Below, piece by piece: positions 16,128-23,148 of a stretch of DNA of 44,207 nucleotides. The stretch lies in assembly GCA_964345365.1 (NCBI GenBank), contig CAYFQR010000010.1:1-44207 (forward strand), given 5' to 3'. A program made the position numbers and the translations under genes. Below the pieces are notes generated by a model. That model did no database searches. It had not been told where the DNA came from and worked only from the letters and a program-made list of their open reading frames with translations. The stretch comes from RUG754 sp964345365 (GTDB lineage: Bacteria; Bacillota; Clostridia; Peptostreptococcales; Anaerovoracaceae). Position 1 is the stretch's first letter. Each line of letters begins with the position of its first letter.

Positions 16128-16619
16128 GTGCTGAATGACCAAATGGAAAAACTGTATATTAAATATTATCGCGATGTATATCTTTATGCGCTATCTCTCT
16201 GCAAAGACCATCATTTAGCACAGGATTTGACTGCCGAAGCGTTTTACAGGGCATATCTCTCCGTTGAAGAGACAGACTACATTAAATATTGGCTATTCAG
16301 AGTATGAAAGAATTTGTATCTGGATTTTTTGAGAAAAAACCGAGAGGACAGCTATGTAGAACCGCAGGAATTGAGCATAGGGGAGGAGGGTTCTCCTCTC
16401 GAAAAGCTGCTCGCTGATGACGAGAAACGAAGGCTTTATGCGTCGATACTTAAACTCGGTGAGAGTAGCCGCGAGATTTTGATTCTATACTATTTCAACG
16501 GATATTCCGTTAGAGAAATCGCCAAGTTGAAAAAGATGACGGAGAGTGCGGTAAAAACGACACTCTTCAGGGCACGGCGGCAACTTAGAAGGGAACTGGA
16601 GGAAAAAAATGAATTATAA
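16128..16619 (+). pseudogene. ECF-family sigma factor gene interrupted by an in-frame TGA
   Basis: Read from GTG 16128 (AGGGGG 7 nt upstream), the frame encodes sigma region 2 (QMEKLYIKYYRDVYLYALSLCKDHHLAQDLTAEAFYRAYL), then hits TGA at 16305-16307 directly after YWLFRV. The same frame continues without a shift: KNLYLDFLRKNRED, a linker and a full sigma region 4 (EILILYYFNGYSVREIAKLKKMTESAVKTTLFRARRQLRREL). In intact relatives the stretch reads like FRVxKNLxxDxLRK, with a small residue or Cys at the position now TGA. One base change would restore the protein. No selenocysteine-type hairpin is evident right after the TGA. The anti-sigma gene downstream is intact and overlaps the end by 11 nt. 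This could be a recent nonsense mutation, a sequencing error or readthrough. Confidence 0.8.
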
Positions 16620-17310
16620 GGAATTGATAAAAAAATATAAGGACGGAACGGCATCCGAGAAAGAGATGCTGCTTGCTAAAAGCGAAATAGAAAAGTTCGA
16701 GGCGATAGAGGAGTTTTTGATGTCGAGTGATGAACTTGGATTTGGAATAGGAAGCGAGCAAGCCGAAGATGAAAGCATCCTTTCGGAAGAGACGAAAAAA
16801 ATAAAAAGCAACGTCAATAAAAAACTGAGAAAAACTGTGATATGCTCTGTTCTTGTTGTGATGGCAATATTTGGGGGAATATTTTTTGTTGTTTCACCGA
16901 TAATGGACAGCTTATATTATAATCCTGCCTCTAAAAATCTTAACCCTGAATACGACTACCAAAACATCAACTGTGATATAAATGTAATTACCGAACTCAA
17001 TATGCCGGAAAAAACAGCTATAGCTGCTGATGCAGACAGGTTGGGCTTTGCGAGATATGATGTCACATATACGCTTCGTGACCCGTTTTCGGGAAAGTTC
17101 TATGATTTCCATAGTAAAATATCAAGCGGGAAGAGTACCGGCAAGTATGACTTCTATAAAAAGGCGCTTGAATATGCTGAGCAAAACAAAGTTAAATCAT
17201 ACGGGGTTTTGGTTTACGGAGAAGCCAAAGATATTCTTGAGTTTGCCGCAGACGAAAATGTTTACTCAATAGAAGTTCGCGATGTCAAGGTGTCGAAATT
17301 TAGTAAGTGA
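16609..17310 (+). CDS. Membrane-anchored anti-sigma factor
   Basis: The 233-residue protein has a charged cytosolic N-terminus (about 1-72), one membrane span (about 75-95, VICSVLVVMAIFGGIFFVVSP) and an extracytoplasmic domain of about 135 residues. The order and the overlap with the sigma gene are typical of an ECF sigma/anti-sigma pair, and the outer domain resembles the sigma-factor regulator C-terminal family, by eye only. No zinc-binding HxxxCxxC motif is seen, so it is not a ZAS-type anti-sigma. RBS GGAGG lies inside the end of the sigma gene. If the sigma gene is truly broken this protein has lost its target. Confidence 0.7.
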   Translation: MNYKELIKKYKDGTASEKEMLLAKSEIEKFEAIEEFLMSSDELGFGIGSEQAEDESILSEETKKIKSNVNKKLRKTVICSVLVVMAIFGGIFFVVSPIMDSLYYNPASKNLNPEYDYQNINCDINVITELNMPEKTAIAADADRLGFARYDVTYTLRDPFSGKFYDFHSKISSGKSTGKYDFYKKALEYAEQNKVKSYGVLVYGEAKDILEFAADENVYSIEVRDVKVSKFSK

Positions 17311-17355
17311 TTTATTTAGTATATTTACAGTTTAAGTATAGCAACATTTCTTAAG

Positions 17356-18228
17356 CTAAAAAACTCTTATCAGCAGCATCATGCCCTCGGTGAGACTTAC
17401 CTCGGCTGCTTCGCCCGGCAGAACCTCGTTGCTTATGCCGTACTGGTAGCCGGGGGTAATCGTACCGTCTGTGAGCGGAAACTTCGCATGCTTAATGCTT
17501 ACGCCTTTCGCATTTCCGCCGAGGCTGATAAGGGAGAAGAACGAAAAGCGGTCGTCGATGTATTTTCTGTCGGCAGGTTTCTCGCTGCCCTTAACTATTT
17601 CATATTCGCCATAATCATCGACTGCGAGTGCTTTTTTATCTAAACCGGCAAGATAGACGAGAATCGAGATATTTGCGAGCGTGTGGTCAAGCCTCTGTCC
17701 GAAAACTCCTAAAAGCAGGAATTCGTCAAAGCCGCGTTTTACCGCCTCTTTCGCCGCAAAAAACGTGTCTGTATCGTCTTTCTCTCTCGGAAGTACGATG
17801 GTCTCAATAGCGAGCATAGGGTTTTCATAAGAGTCGAAGTCGCCGACGATGAGGTCGGGTTCCGCTCCGAGCCTTTCTCTGTATCTAAGCCCGCCGTCGC
17901 AAAAGATGTAGAAGTCGCCGGAATGCTCACAAGTCGAAAATCCTATCGAATTTATCCCGAAATCAGTGTGTTTTTCAGCCGTCTCTGCTGAATCGGAAAT
18001 TTCTCCGGACTTATTACTTTCATTGGAATTTTCATCAGAATGTTTTTCAGATTTCTCAACTGAATCGGAAATTTCTTCGGACTTATTACTTTCATTAATA
18101 TTTTCAGTTGAAATCATTCGGCAATTAAAATTTTGTCCCGAATCCAAGTTAAGATATGAGCGAATCTTATCGTAATTATTTATCTCCGCTGCGCCGACAA
18201 TAACGCATCTTTTTTTAATCTCAGACAT
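17356..18228 (-). CDS. thiN: Thiamine pyrophosphokinase with tandem-repeat acidic insertion
   Basis: The enzyme transfers pyrophosphate from ATP to thiamine to form TPP. Core motifs are present: CDGG, PDLIVGDFDS (about 120-130), REKDDTDTFFAAKEA, GxRLDHTLAN (about 160-170), and the C-terminal GISNE in the thiamine-binding domain. At 290 residues it is about 80 longer than usual. The excess lies near the N-terminus, between VGAAEINNYDKIRSYL and the catalytic core, and includes two 24-residue Ser/Glu/Lys-rich repeats (43-66 and 67-90). It is the last gene of the thiamine operon, separated from thiD by a large palindrome. It converges with the anti-sigma gene. Confidence 0.9.
   Translation of the reverse strand: MSEIKKRCVIVGAAEINNYDKIRSYLNLDSGQNFNCRMISTENINESNKSEEISDSVEKSEKHSDENSNESNKSGEISDSAETAEKHTDFGINSIGFSTCEHSGDFYIFCDGGLRYRERLGAEPDLIVGDFDSYENPMLAIETIVLPREKDDTDTFFAAKEAVKRGFDEFLLLGVFGQRLDHTLANISILVYLAGLDKKALAVDDYGEYEIVKGSEKPADRKYIDDRFSFFSLISLGGNAKGVSIKHAKFPLTDGTITPGYQYGISNEVLPGEAAEVSLTEGMMLLIRVF
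17959..18102 (-). repeat. Two 72-bp tandem repeats inside thiN
   Basis: Units 18102-18031 and 18030-17959 encode NINESNKSEEISDSVEKSEK-HSDE and NSNESNKSGEISDSAETAEK-HTDF. They are in frame, close in DNA and protein sequence, and highly charged. They look like a recent in-frame duplication in a flexible insertion. Confidence 0.8.
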
Positions 18229-18270
18229 GGCAATATCTCCATCTTGTAACTGTTATTAATTAAATTGGGT

Positions 18271-18462
18271 TGCGATATGATGTCTGCCACGCTCTTAAGT
18301 CCTCGCTTCAGATAACTCTAACGGTTTGCTCGCCGTGAAAATGGTTCTCGACAAAACTCGCTTCGCTCAAACAGTTGTCGAGAGCCAAATTTTCCCGTTG
18401 CTCGCTGCACCGAGAGTTATAACTTCGCTGCGAAAGTCGAGCGTGGTAAACATCATATCGCA
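18271..18462. repeat. Large imperfect intergenic palindrome, copy B
   Basis: The ends TGCGATATGATGT (18271-18283) and ACATCATATCGCA (18450-18462) are perfect inverted repeats. Further in, CCACGCTC (18287-18294) pairs with GAGCGTGG (18439-18446), ATAACTCT (18312-18319) with AGAGTTAT (18413-18420), and GGTTCTCGACAA (18343-18354) with TTGTCGAGAGCC (18375-18386). The loop is about 20 nt. The 192 nt lie between thiD and thiN and would be transcribed with the operon. The arm resembles copies A (75-269) and C (8674-8736). Confidence 0.8.
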
Positions 18463-18491
18463 GTCCACACATAAAAATATATCAAACAGCT

Positions 18492-19307
18492 CTACAGCAT
18501 ATTTATATACTCCTCCGCAAATACACCCGTTAATGCGAAATTATGCATCATCGGCCCGGAACCGCTGCCGAGGTCGAGCATAGCAGCGAGTGCCCCCGAA
18601 ACATATTCCTTTGCTCGAGCTACGGAATCTTCCAGTCCATAGCCTTTAGCAAGATTGGCGGCAATAGCGGATGAAAGTGTGCAGCCCGTGCCGTGAGTAT
18701 TGGGATTATCTATACGTTTCCCCTCGAATTTCACAACCTCTCCTTTATCGCAAAGAATATCATTCGCATCGTTCACACTGTGACCGCCTTTAAGGAGCAC
18801 CGCGCAGCCATATTTTTTATATAACGAGACAGCAACACGCTTCATGTCCCCTTCATCTCTAATTGATTCTCCCGACAGTATTTCGGCTTCGTGGATATTC
18901 GGCGTAATAACCGTAGCAACAGGTATGAGTTTATTAGAAAGCGCTTCGACCGCGCTCTCCTCAAGAAGCCTCGAACCGCTCGTTGAAACCATCACGGGGT
19001 CAACCACGATATTTCGAGCTTCATAATAAACAAGTCTCTCCGCGACTATGTCTATAATAGAAGAAGACGAAAGCATGCCGATTTTCACCGCATCGGGAAA
19101 AATATCCTCAAATACCGTATCAATCTGGTCACGCAAAAAATCCGCAGTCGACTCCTGTATGCTCCTGACGCCCAAAGTGTTTTGAGCGGTAAGCGCCGTA
19201 ATCGCCGTCATGGCATATACGCCGTTCATCGTCATCGCCTTGATGTCGGCTTGAATTCCCGCGCCGCCGCTTGAATCGCTGCCGGCGATTGATAATGCTG
19301 TTTTCAT
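18492..19307 (-). CDS. thiD: Hydroxymethylpyrimidine (phosphate) kinase
   Basis: ThiD phosphorylates HMP to HMP-P and then HMP-PP. The 271-residue protein begins MKTALSIAGSDSSGGAGIQADIKAM, the ThiD hallmark, and ends with the anion-hole motif NTHGTGCTLSSAIAANLAKG. The ATG at 19307 has AGGAGG 9 nt upstream; the frame stays open further up without homology. It lies in the thiamine operon between the HAD gene and copy B of the palindrome. Confidence 0.95.
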   Translation of the reverse strand: MKTALSIAGSDSSGGAGIQADIKAMTMNGVYAMTAITALTAQNTLGVRSIQESTADFLRDQIDTVFEDIFPDAVKIGMLSSSSIIDIVAERLVYYEARNIVVDPVMVSTSGSRLLEESAVEALSNKLIPVATVITPNIHEAEILSGESIRDEGDMKRVAVSLYKKYGCAVLLKGGHSVNDANDILCDKGEVVKFEGKRIDNPNTHGTGCTLSSAIAANLAKGYGLEDSVARAKEYVSGALAAMLDLGSGSGPMMHNFALTGVFAEEYINML

Positions 19308-19347
19308 TAAATAAAACCTCCTAAAAAATCGGACAAAATTTATATAC

Positions 19348-19423
19348 TGAAGCTCACATGACTTGAGCCGCAAGTAATCTCGGATTGAACCTCACATGAC
19401 CTAAGTCACAGGTGTTATCGGCT
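19348..19423. repeat. Two 38-bp tandem repeats between the HAD gene and thiD
   Basis: Units 19348-19385 and 19386-19423 share TGAA-CTCACATGAC-T-AG-C-CA-GT- and a final TCGG-T pattern, with several substitutions. There is no reading frame. The word GAGCCGCAAG also appears in the tandem repeats at 28046-28119. Confidence 0.55.
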
Positions 19424-19465
19424 ATATAATAAACTATAACTCATGGGCGAAAGCCAAAAATATGT

Positions 19466-20125
19466 TTATAGTTTATCGGCAAATGCCGTGAAACTGTCAA
19501 TATCTCTGTAATCCGTGAGATAGAAATCAGCCGTTTCCCGCATCTTTTCCTGACGCTTTTCATCGTCGTCGCGTACACCGACAACCTTGAATCCGTCACG
19601 TTTTGCCGTACTTAATGCGAAAAATGAATCCTCGAAGACGGGCGTCAGTTCCTTTTCGGTGCAGAGATGTTTCAGCGCCTCGCGATAAATGTGCGGGCTG
19701 TCTTTAGCATAACCGACGGAAGTGCAGGTAAATATCTCGGAGAAGAAGTGACTGACACCGTTTCTTTCGAGCGCGGGCTCGACCAAATATCTGTCGGTGG
19801 CTGTTGCGATGCACATTTTCACGCCTTGATTGTGAAGCACCTCAAGGAATTCCAAAACACCTTGTTTCAGCGGAGCTTCGTTAAAATAAAAGTCCTCAAC
19901 AAGGAGATTCACACCGTCCATAATCTCCTGAGCCTCCATGCCTACTCCGTACTCATCGATAAAGTGTTGTGCGGCTTGGTGCAGGCTTGATGTCATAAGA
20001 ATGTCCTTAAGCCCTTCCTTCGGCTCTAAACCTATAGAGGCAAGATAGCGTTCGCCGATATCGTTCCAAATCGGATTGGAATCAAAGAGTGTACCGTCCA
20101 AATCAAAGATTGCTCCCTTAATCAT
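19466..20125 (-). CDS. HAD-family phosphatase, predicted thiamine monophosphate phosphatase
   Basis: The 219-residue HAD hydrolase of the beta-phosphoglucomutase/GPH-like branch starts with the nucleophile motif GAIFDLDGTLFDS (D8 and D10), has a helical cap (about 20-80), a motif II Thr (CIATATDRYLV), and a motif III/IV (PVFEDSFFALSTAKRDGFKVVGV). The final acidic motif is ED rather than DD. It lies inside the thiamine operon between thiE and thiD. ThiE yields TMP while ThiN needs free thiamine, and no ThiL is present, so a TMP phosphatase role is an attractive inference, not a demonstrated one. ATG 20125 follows AAAGGCGG. Confidence 0.75.
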   Translation of the reverse strand: MIKGAIFDLDGTLFDSNPIWNDIGERYLASIGLEPKEGLKDILMTSSLHQAAQHFIDEYGVGMEAQEIMDGVNLLVEDFYFNEAPLKQGVLEFLEVLHNQGVKMCIATATDRYLVEPALERNGVSHFFSEIFTCTSVGYAKDSPHIYREALKHLCTEKELTPVFEDSFFALSTAKRDGFKVVGVRDDDEKRQEKMRETADFYLTDYRDIDSFTAFADKL

Positions 20126-20268
20126 AGTTAATCCGCCTTTCTGAAAATCAAAATCGTAGTTCAAGTAAATATATTTAATAATAACAAAACAGTTTGTTTT
20201 TTAGAATATCATGGCTATATTATCAATTCCTCAATAAGCTCGTTCTTTGTATTAATTCATCAGCAAGC

Positions 20269-20904
20269 TCACCCGTTAATAAGCCTGTCCGCCTTAAGCC
20301 TGAGTTCTGACGCCGCTTTCATAGGTTCATCGGCACTCATGATAGCGGAGACGGCACATATGCCCGCAATCGGGATACCCGTCAAAATATCAACATTATC
20401 CTTGTTCAGTCCGCCGATTGCGTTCACGGGAATCGGCACGGCTTCGCAAATATCCTCAAGAGTTTCGACAGAGGTAAGAACCGTCTTAACCTTAGTTGTG
20501 GTCGGATAAATAGCCCCCACTCCTAAGTAATCAGCACCATCGCCGTACGCAATGAGAGCCTGCTCGACCGTCTTTGCGGTAGCCCCGATTATCTTATCGG
20601 AACCTAAAAGTTTACGGGCGGTCGCAACAGGCATGTCGCTCTGCCCGAGATGGACACCTTCGGCATCTATCGCCATCGCGACATCTACGCGGTCGTCGAT
20701 TATAAGCGGAACTGAATACCTCTTGGCGATTTCATGAACTTTTTCAGCGAGCTTTATATATTCTCTTGTGCTTTTGTCCTTTTCCCTGTGTTGGAGTATG
20801 GTTACCCCGCCCCTGAGAGCTTCCTCAACTCTAAACAGGAACTCACTTTCGGAGTAAGCACCGCTGTCCGTGATGAAGTATAGCTTTGTGTTCAATTTCT
20901 TCAT
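20269..20904 (-). CDS. thiE: Thiamine-phosphate synthase
   Basis: ThiE joins HMP-PP and thiazole phosphate to give TMP. The 211-residue TIM barrel has the diagnostic motifs LQHREKD (about 37-43), VHLGQSDMP (about 85-93), YPTTTK (about 133-138; often YPT-S/T-TK) and the phosphate-binding VNAIGGLN. Its ATG overlaps the thiM stop by 4 nt, so the two are translationally coupled. Confidence 0.95.
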   Translation of the reverse strand: MKKLNTKLYFITDSGAYSESEFLFRVEEALRGGVTILQHREKDKSTREYIKLAEKVHEIAKRYSVPLIIDDRVDVAMAIDAEGVHLGQSDMPVATARKLLGSDKIIGATAKTVEQALIAYGDGADYLGVGAIYPTTTKVKTVLTSVETLEDICEAVPIPVNAIGGLNKDNVDILTGIPIAGICAVSAIMSADEPMKAASELRLKADRLING

Positions 20905-21968
20905 ATTTTTACAACCTCTAAATTTATGCGTTCGGAAATAGCATCACTATCCAACATAGATAACCCGTCAAAAAGATTTACCTCGAAGCTGCCATATCCT
21001 TTTTTCGTTTCCGCAAGTTCGCCGCATATTCCTAAATATGCACAGGCAGCAGCTACAAAAAGTAAGTTAACATTTTCTGACGAAGTAGGTGACGCGGCAG
21101 CCATACTCTCATCGGCGTCGAAAGTAAAAGCTGAAGTTTTATCGGTATCTTTTATTTCGATAGGCGAATCAGCCGTGCCGGTATTTGCAGCATCGGCAGG
21201 CGAATCAGCCGTGAAGATGCTCGCAGCGTCAACAGGTGACCCGACCGTGCCGCTATTTGCAGCAGCGAGGAAGCAGGCTGTGAGTGCGCCGAGCATGCAG
21301 CCCGTACCGGTTATGCATGAGAGCAGAGGAGAACCGTTCTTAACGATGATAACCGAGCTTCCGTCTGTTATTATATCGTCCTTGCCGCTTGCAAGCACGA
21401 TGCTCCCCGACAGCTGAGAGAGCGAAATTGCAGAGTTTAAGGCGGTATTAAACGCTATGCGCTTATCGGAATCCACACCCTCGGAGGAATAATCCGAATC
21501 GACAAGCGCCAGAATCTCGGAGTAATTTCCCTTGATGACTCTCGGCGAATACTCCATGATAAAATCAAGAGAGTAAGCTCGCCTGAGACTTGAACAGGCA
21601 ACGCCGACAGCATCAAATACGACAGGAATCGACTTCGACCGGGCGACGTCTGCGGAAATCTTCATGGATTCCATTCTGACATCCGAAATATTTCCCAAGT
21701 TAAGCATGAGCGCTGAAGCCGTGGCTGTAATCTCCGAAACCTCAAGCGGATGCTCCGCCATAATCGGCTTTGCGCCTACTGCGAGAACGGTATTGGCGCA
21801 CTGATTTATAGAAATGGGATTCGTTATGCAGTGTATGAGCGGCTTTGAAACCCTGAGAGTATCAAGGGATTTCGATATGATGCCTGTTACGATTTTTGAT
21901 AAATTATCGGTTTTGTCGCAAACCTCTTTACCGTTTATCGAAGTTAAATTTCCGAAAATATTTTTCAT
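20901..21968 (-). CDS. thiM: Hydroxyethylthiazole kinase with low-complexity insertion
   Basis: ThiM salvages hydroxyethylthiazole by phosphorylation. Family motifs are the N-terminal PLIHCITNPISINQCANTVLAVGAKPIMAEHPLEV (about 43-77), VFDAVGVACSSLRR, VIKGNYSEI, and the catalytic ITGTGCMLGALTACFLAA (219-236). The protein is 355 residues against about 265 in the family. Much of the excess is a block at about 236-298, between the catalytic helix and the final helices (LLFVAAACAYLGICGELA). It is Ala/Asp/Ser/Thr-rich and contains three 12-residue repeats. The catalytic core looks intact. It lies second in the riboswitch-controlled operon. Confidence 0.93.
   Translation of the reverse strand: MKNIFGNLTSINGKEVCDKTDNLSKIVTGIISKSLDTLRVSKPLIHCITNPISINQCANTVLAVGAKPIMAEHPLEVSEITATASALMLNLGNISDVRMESMKISADVARSKSIPVVFDAVGVACSSLRRAYSLDFIMEYSPRVIKGNYSEILALVDSDYSSEGVDSDKRIAFNTALNSAISLSQLSGSIVLASGKDDIITDGSSVIIVKNGSPLLSCITGTGCMLGALTACFLAAANSGTVGSPVDAASIFTADSPADAANTGTADSPIEIKDTDKTSAFTFDADESMAAASPTSSENVNLLFVAAACAYLGICGELAETKKGYGSFEVNLFDGLSMLDSDAISERINLEVVKI
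21163..21270 (-). repeat. Three 36-bp tandem repeats inside thiM
   Basis: Units begin at 21163, 21199 and 21235 with GGCGAATCAGCCGTG, GGCGAATCAGCCGTG and GGTGACCCGACCGTG on the plus strand. They keep the frame and encode AANSGTVGSPVD, AASIFTADSPAD and AANTGTADSPIE. Confidence 0.85.
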
Positions 21969-22080
21969 AATTACATTAGTTCCTTTATTAACTACAGTCC
22001 TTTACTACAACAATATATTTATGGCTTGTAACCCTTATATCCGATAAGGAATTGTCTGTCTTTTTAATGATTTTCATTCC

Positions 22081-22842
22081 TTATTTATCATTTATTTTCA
22101 AGTTTTTCTTTTTGTCTTTGCCGCTCATGCTGCGCCTGCCCGATTTTGTCACCACATAGTATATCAGTCCCGACAGCAAGAAAAACCCGAGAACTCCGTA
22201 AGGAGCATAAGACCAAGCGCGGCTTCCGTTATCAACAATTCCTGCGATGATCCTGACAAGCGCGAAGCCTATCATACCGAGTGAGGCGATGGCTGCGGCA
22301 TTCGAGAAAATGCTCGAATTATCTCTGTAAGCCTGAGTGCCCAGTGACGTCTGTATCTTCGCGAGCATTCCGTTTTTTGCAAGCTTGAGAAGCATGAGAT
22401 AAGCCACGCTCCCGCCGATAAGAGTCGCGAGAATGAACGAAGGCACATAAAACAGCCAGCTCAAGCCGCCTCTTCCCCAGAGAAGCGTCATGACCGGGTA
22501 AGACATTATAGCACCGATAATTCCCGTGCCGATGACCTCGCCTATAAAAGCGAAGATGAGCTTGCCCCTTGAGATTCTATATAGGAAACCCGACAAAAAT
22601 GCACCGAAAACAGCACCGGTAAGCGCAAGCGGCGGAATTCCCATGGTCGTCATGCGGATAATTCCTATCATTGAGGCGCATAGCAGGGAATACCAAGGCC
22701 CCATAAACACCGAGCAGACGATGTTTACGAGGTGGGCGGTAGGACACATGCCCTCCACTCGAAGTATAGGCGAAATGACAACCCCCACCGCAATAAACAT
22801 TGAAAGCACCGTCATTCTTATTAAACTCTTAGAATTACTCAT
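22081..22842 (-). CDS. thiW: ECF transporter substrate-binding (S) component, thiazole/thiamine precursor (ThiW)
   Basis: The membrane protein resembles ThiW, the S component that captures the thiazole precursor for an energy-coupling-factor transporter. The signature is an early RMTVLSMFIAVGVVISPILR helix followed by CPTAHLVNIVCSVFMGPWYSLL and the glycine-rich LTGAVFGAFLSGFLYR. At 253 residues it is clearly longer than usual ThiW (about 160-190). The extra C-terminal part (about 175-253) adds at least two predicted membrane spans and a Lys-rich tail. No ECF ATPases are in the window, so a shared EcfAA'T module must lie elsewhere. ATG 22842 (GAAGAAGG upstream) is preferred over TTG 22863. It is the first gene after the TPP riboswitch. 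Confidence 0.85.
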   Translation of the reverse strand: MSNSKSLIRMTVLSMFIAVGVVISPILRVEGMCPTAHLVNIVCSVFMGPWYSLLCASMIGIIRMTTMGIPPLALTGAVFGAFLSGFLYRISRGKLIFAFIGEVIGTGIIGAIMSYPVMTLLWGRGGLSWLFYVPSFILATLIGGSVAYLMLLKLAKNGMLAKIQTSLGTQAYRDNSSIFSNAAAIASLGMIGFALVRIIAGIVDNGSRAWSYAPYGVLGFFLLSGLIYYVVTKSGRRSMSGKDKKKNLKINDK

Positions 22843-22960
22843 AACTGCCTTCTTCCAAATCAAATAAGTTTTCTATCAAATGTAAAATGTAAATATTTAC
22901 TATGCAAATGATGAACTTCTCAAGACATAAGTGAAAAGTGTTTTTTATATATTAATAAAA

Positions 22961-22987
22961 CGGGAATAACCTGTTTGGTGATTCCCG
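22961..22987 (-). terminator. Riboswitch-controlled terminator hairpin
   Basis: On the minus strand CGGGAAT (22987-22981) pairs with ATTCCCG (22967-22961), followed by TTTTATTAAT. The 3' part of the loop contains CAGGTTA (22973-22967), which is complementary to the TAACCTG inside the aptamer at 23040-23034. That gives a ready antiterminator. Confidence 0.8.
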
Positions 22988-22998
22988 TCAAATTGTCA

Positions 22999-23100
22999 TA
23001 TTTCAGGCATCCCTCCGTTGGCATTATCCAAATCAGGTTATCGGTCTAAAGGGCACACCTTCATCTCAGCCTGTCTGCAAGCTCCCGTCTGTAAAATATT
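22999..23100 (-). promoter_or_regulatory. TPP riboswitch aptamer (THI box)
   Basis: Minus-strand reading gives the conserved order GGGAGC, CTGAGATGA, the GTGTGCCCTTT-AGACC stretch, ATAACCTGATTTGGATAATGCC, then GCCAACGGAGGGA. These are the hallmarks of the THI element (HMP-sensing CUGAGA and pyrophosphate-sensing ACCUGA/GGAUAAUGCC). It lies 150-250 nt before thiW and is followed by a terminator, so TPP binding is expected to switch off the whole thiamine operon. Confidence 0.95.
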
Positions 23101-23118
23101 GAGTTGGTTACAGCAAAA

Positions 23119-23148
23119 AATATGCTTCTAATTTCCCTCGACCGTCAA
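23119..23148 (-). promoter_or_regulatory. Candidate promoter of the thiamine operon
   Basis: On the minus strand TTGACG (23148-23143), an 18-nt spacer and CATATT (23124-23119) lie just ahead of the TPP aptamer. The -35 overlaps the stop codon of the upstream secreted-protein gene. The -10 is imperfect. Confidence 0.5.

Noticed and set aside
16305..16307. Selenocysteine at the UGA of the sigma gene
   Set aside because: No stable hairpin of the bacterial SECIS type is visible immediately downstream, and ECF sigma factors are not known selenoproteins.
18326..18583. Plus-strand open frame overlapping palindrome B and the thiD end
   Set aside because: It is non-conserved and arises from the palindromic arms and antisense thiD.
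21163..21270. CRISPR array
   Set aside because: The spacing is 36 bp with no unique spacers and the units are in frame within thiM; no cas genes are near.
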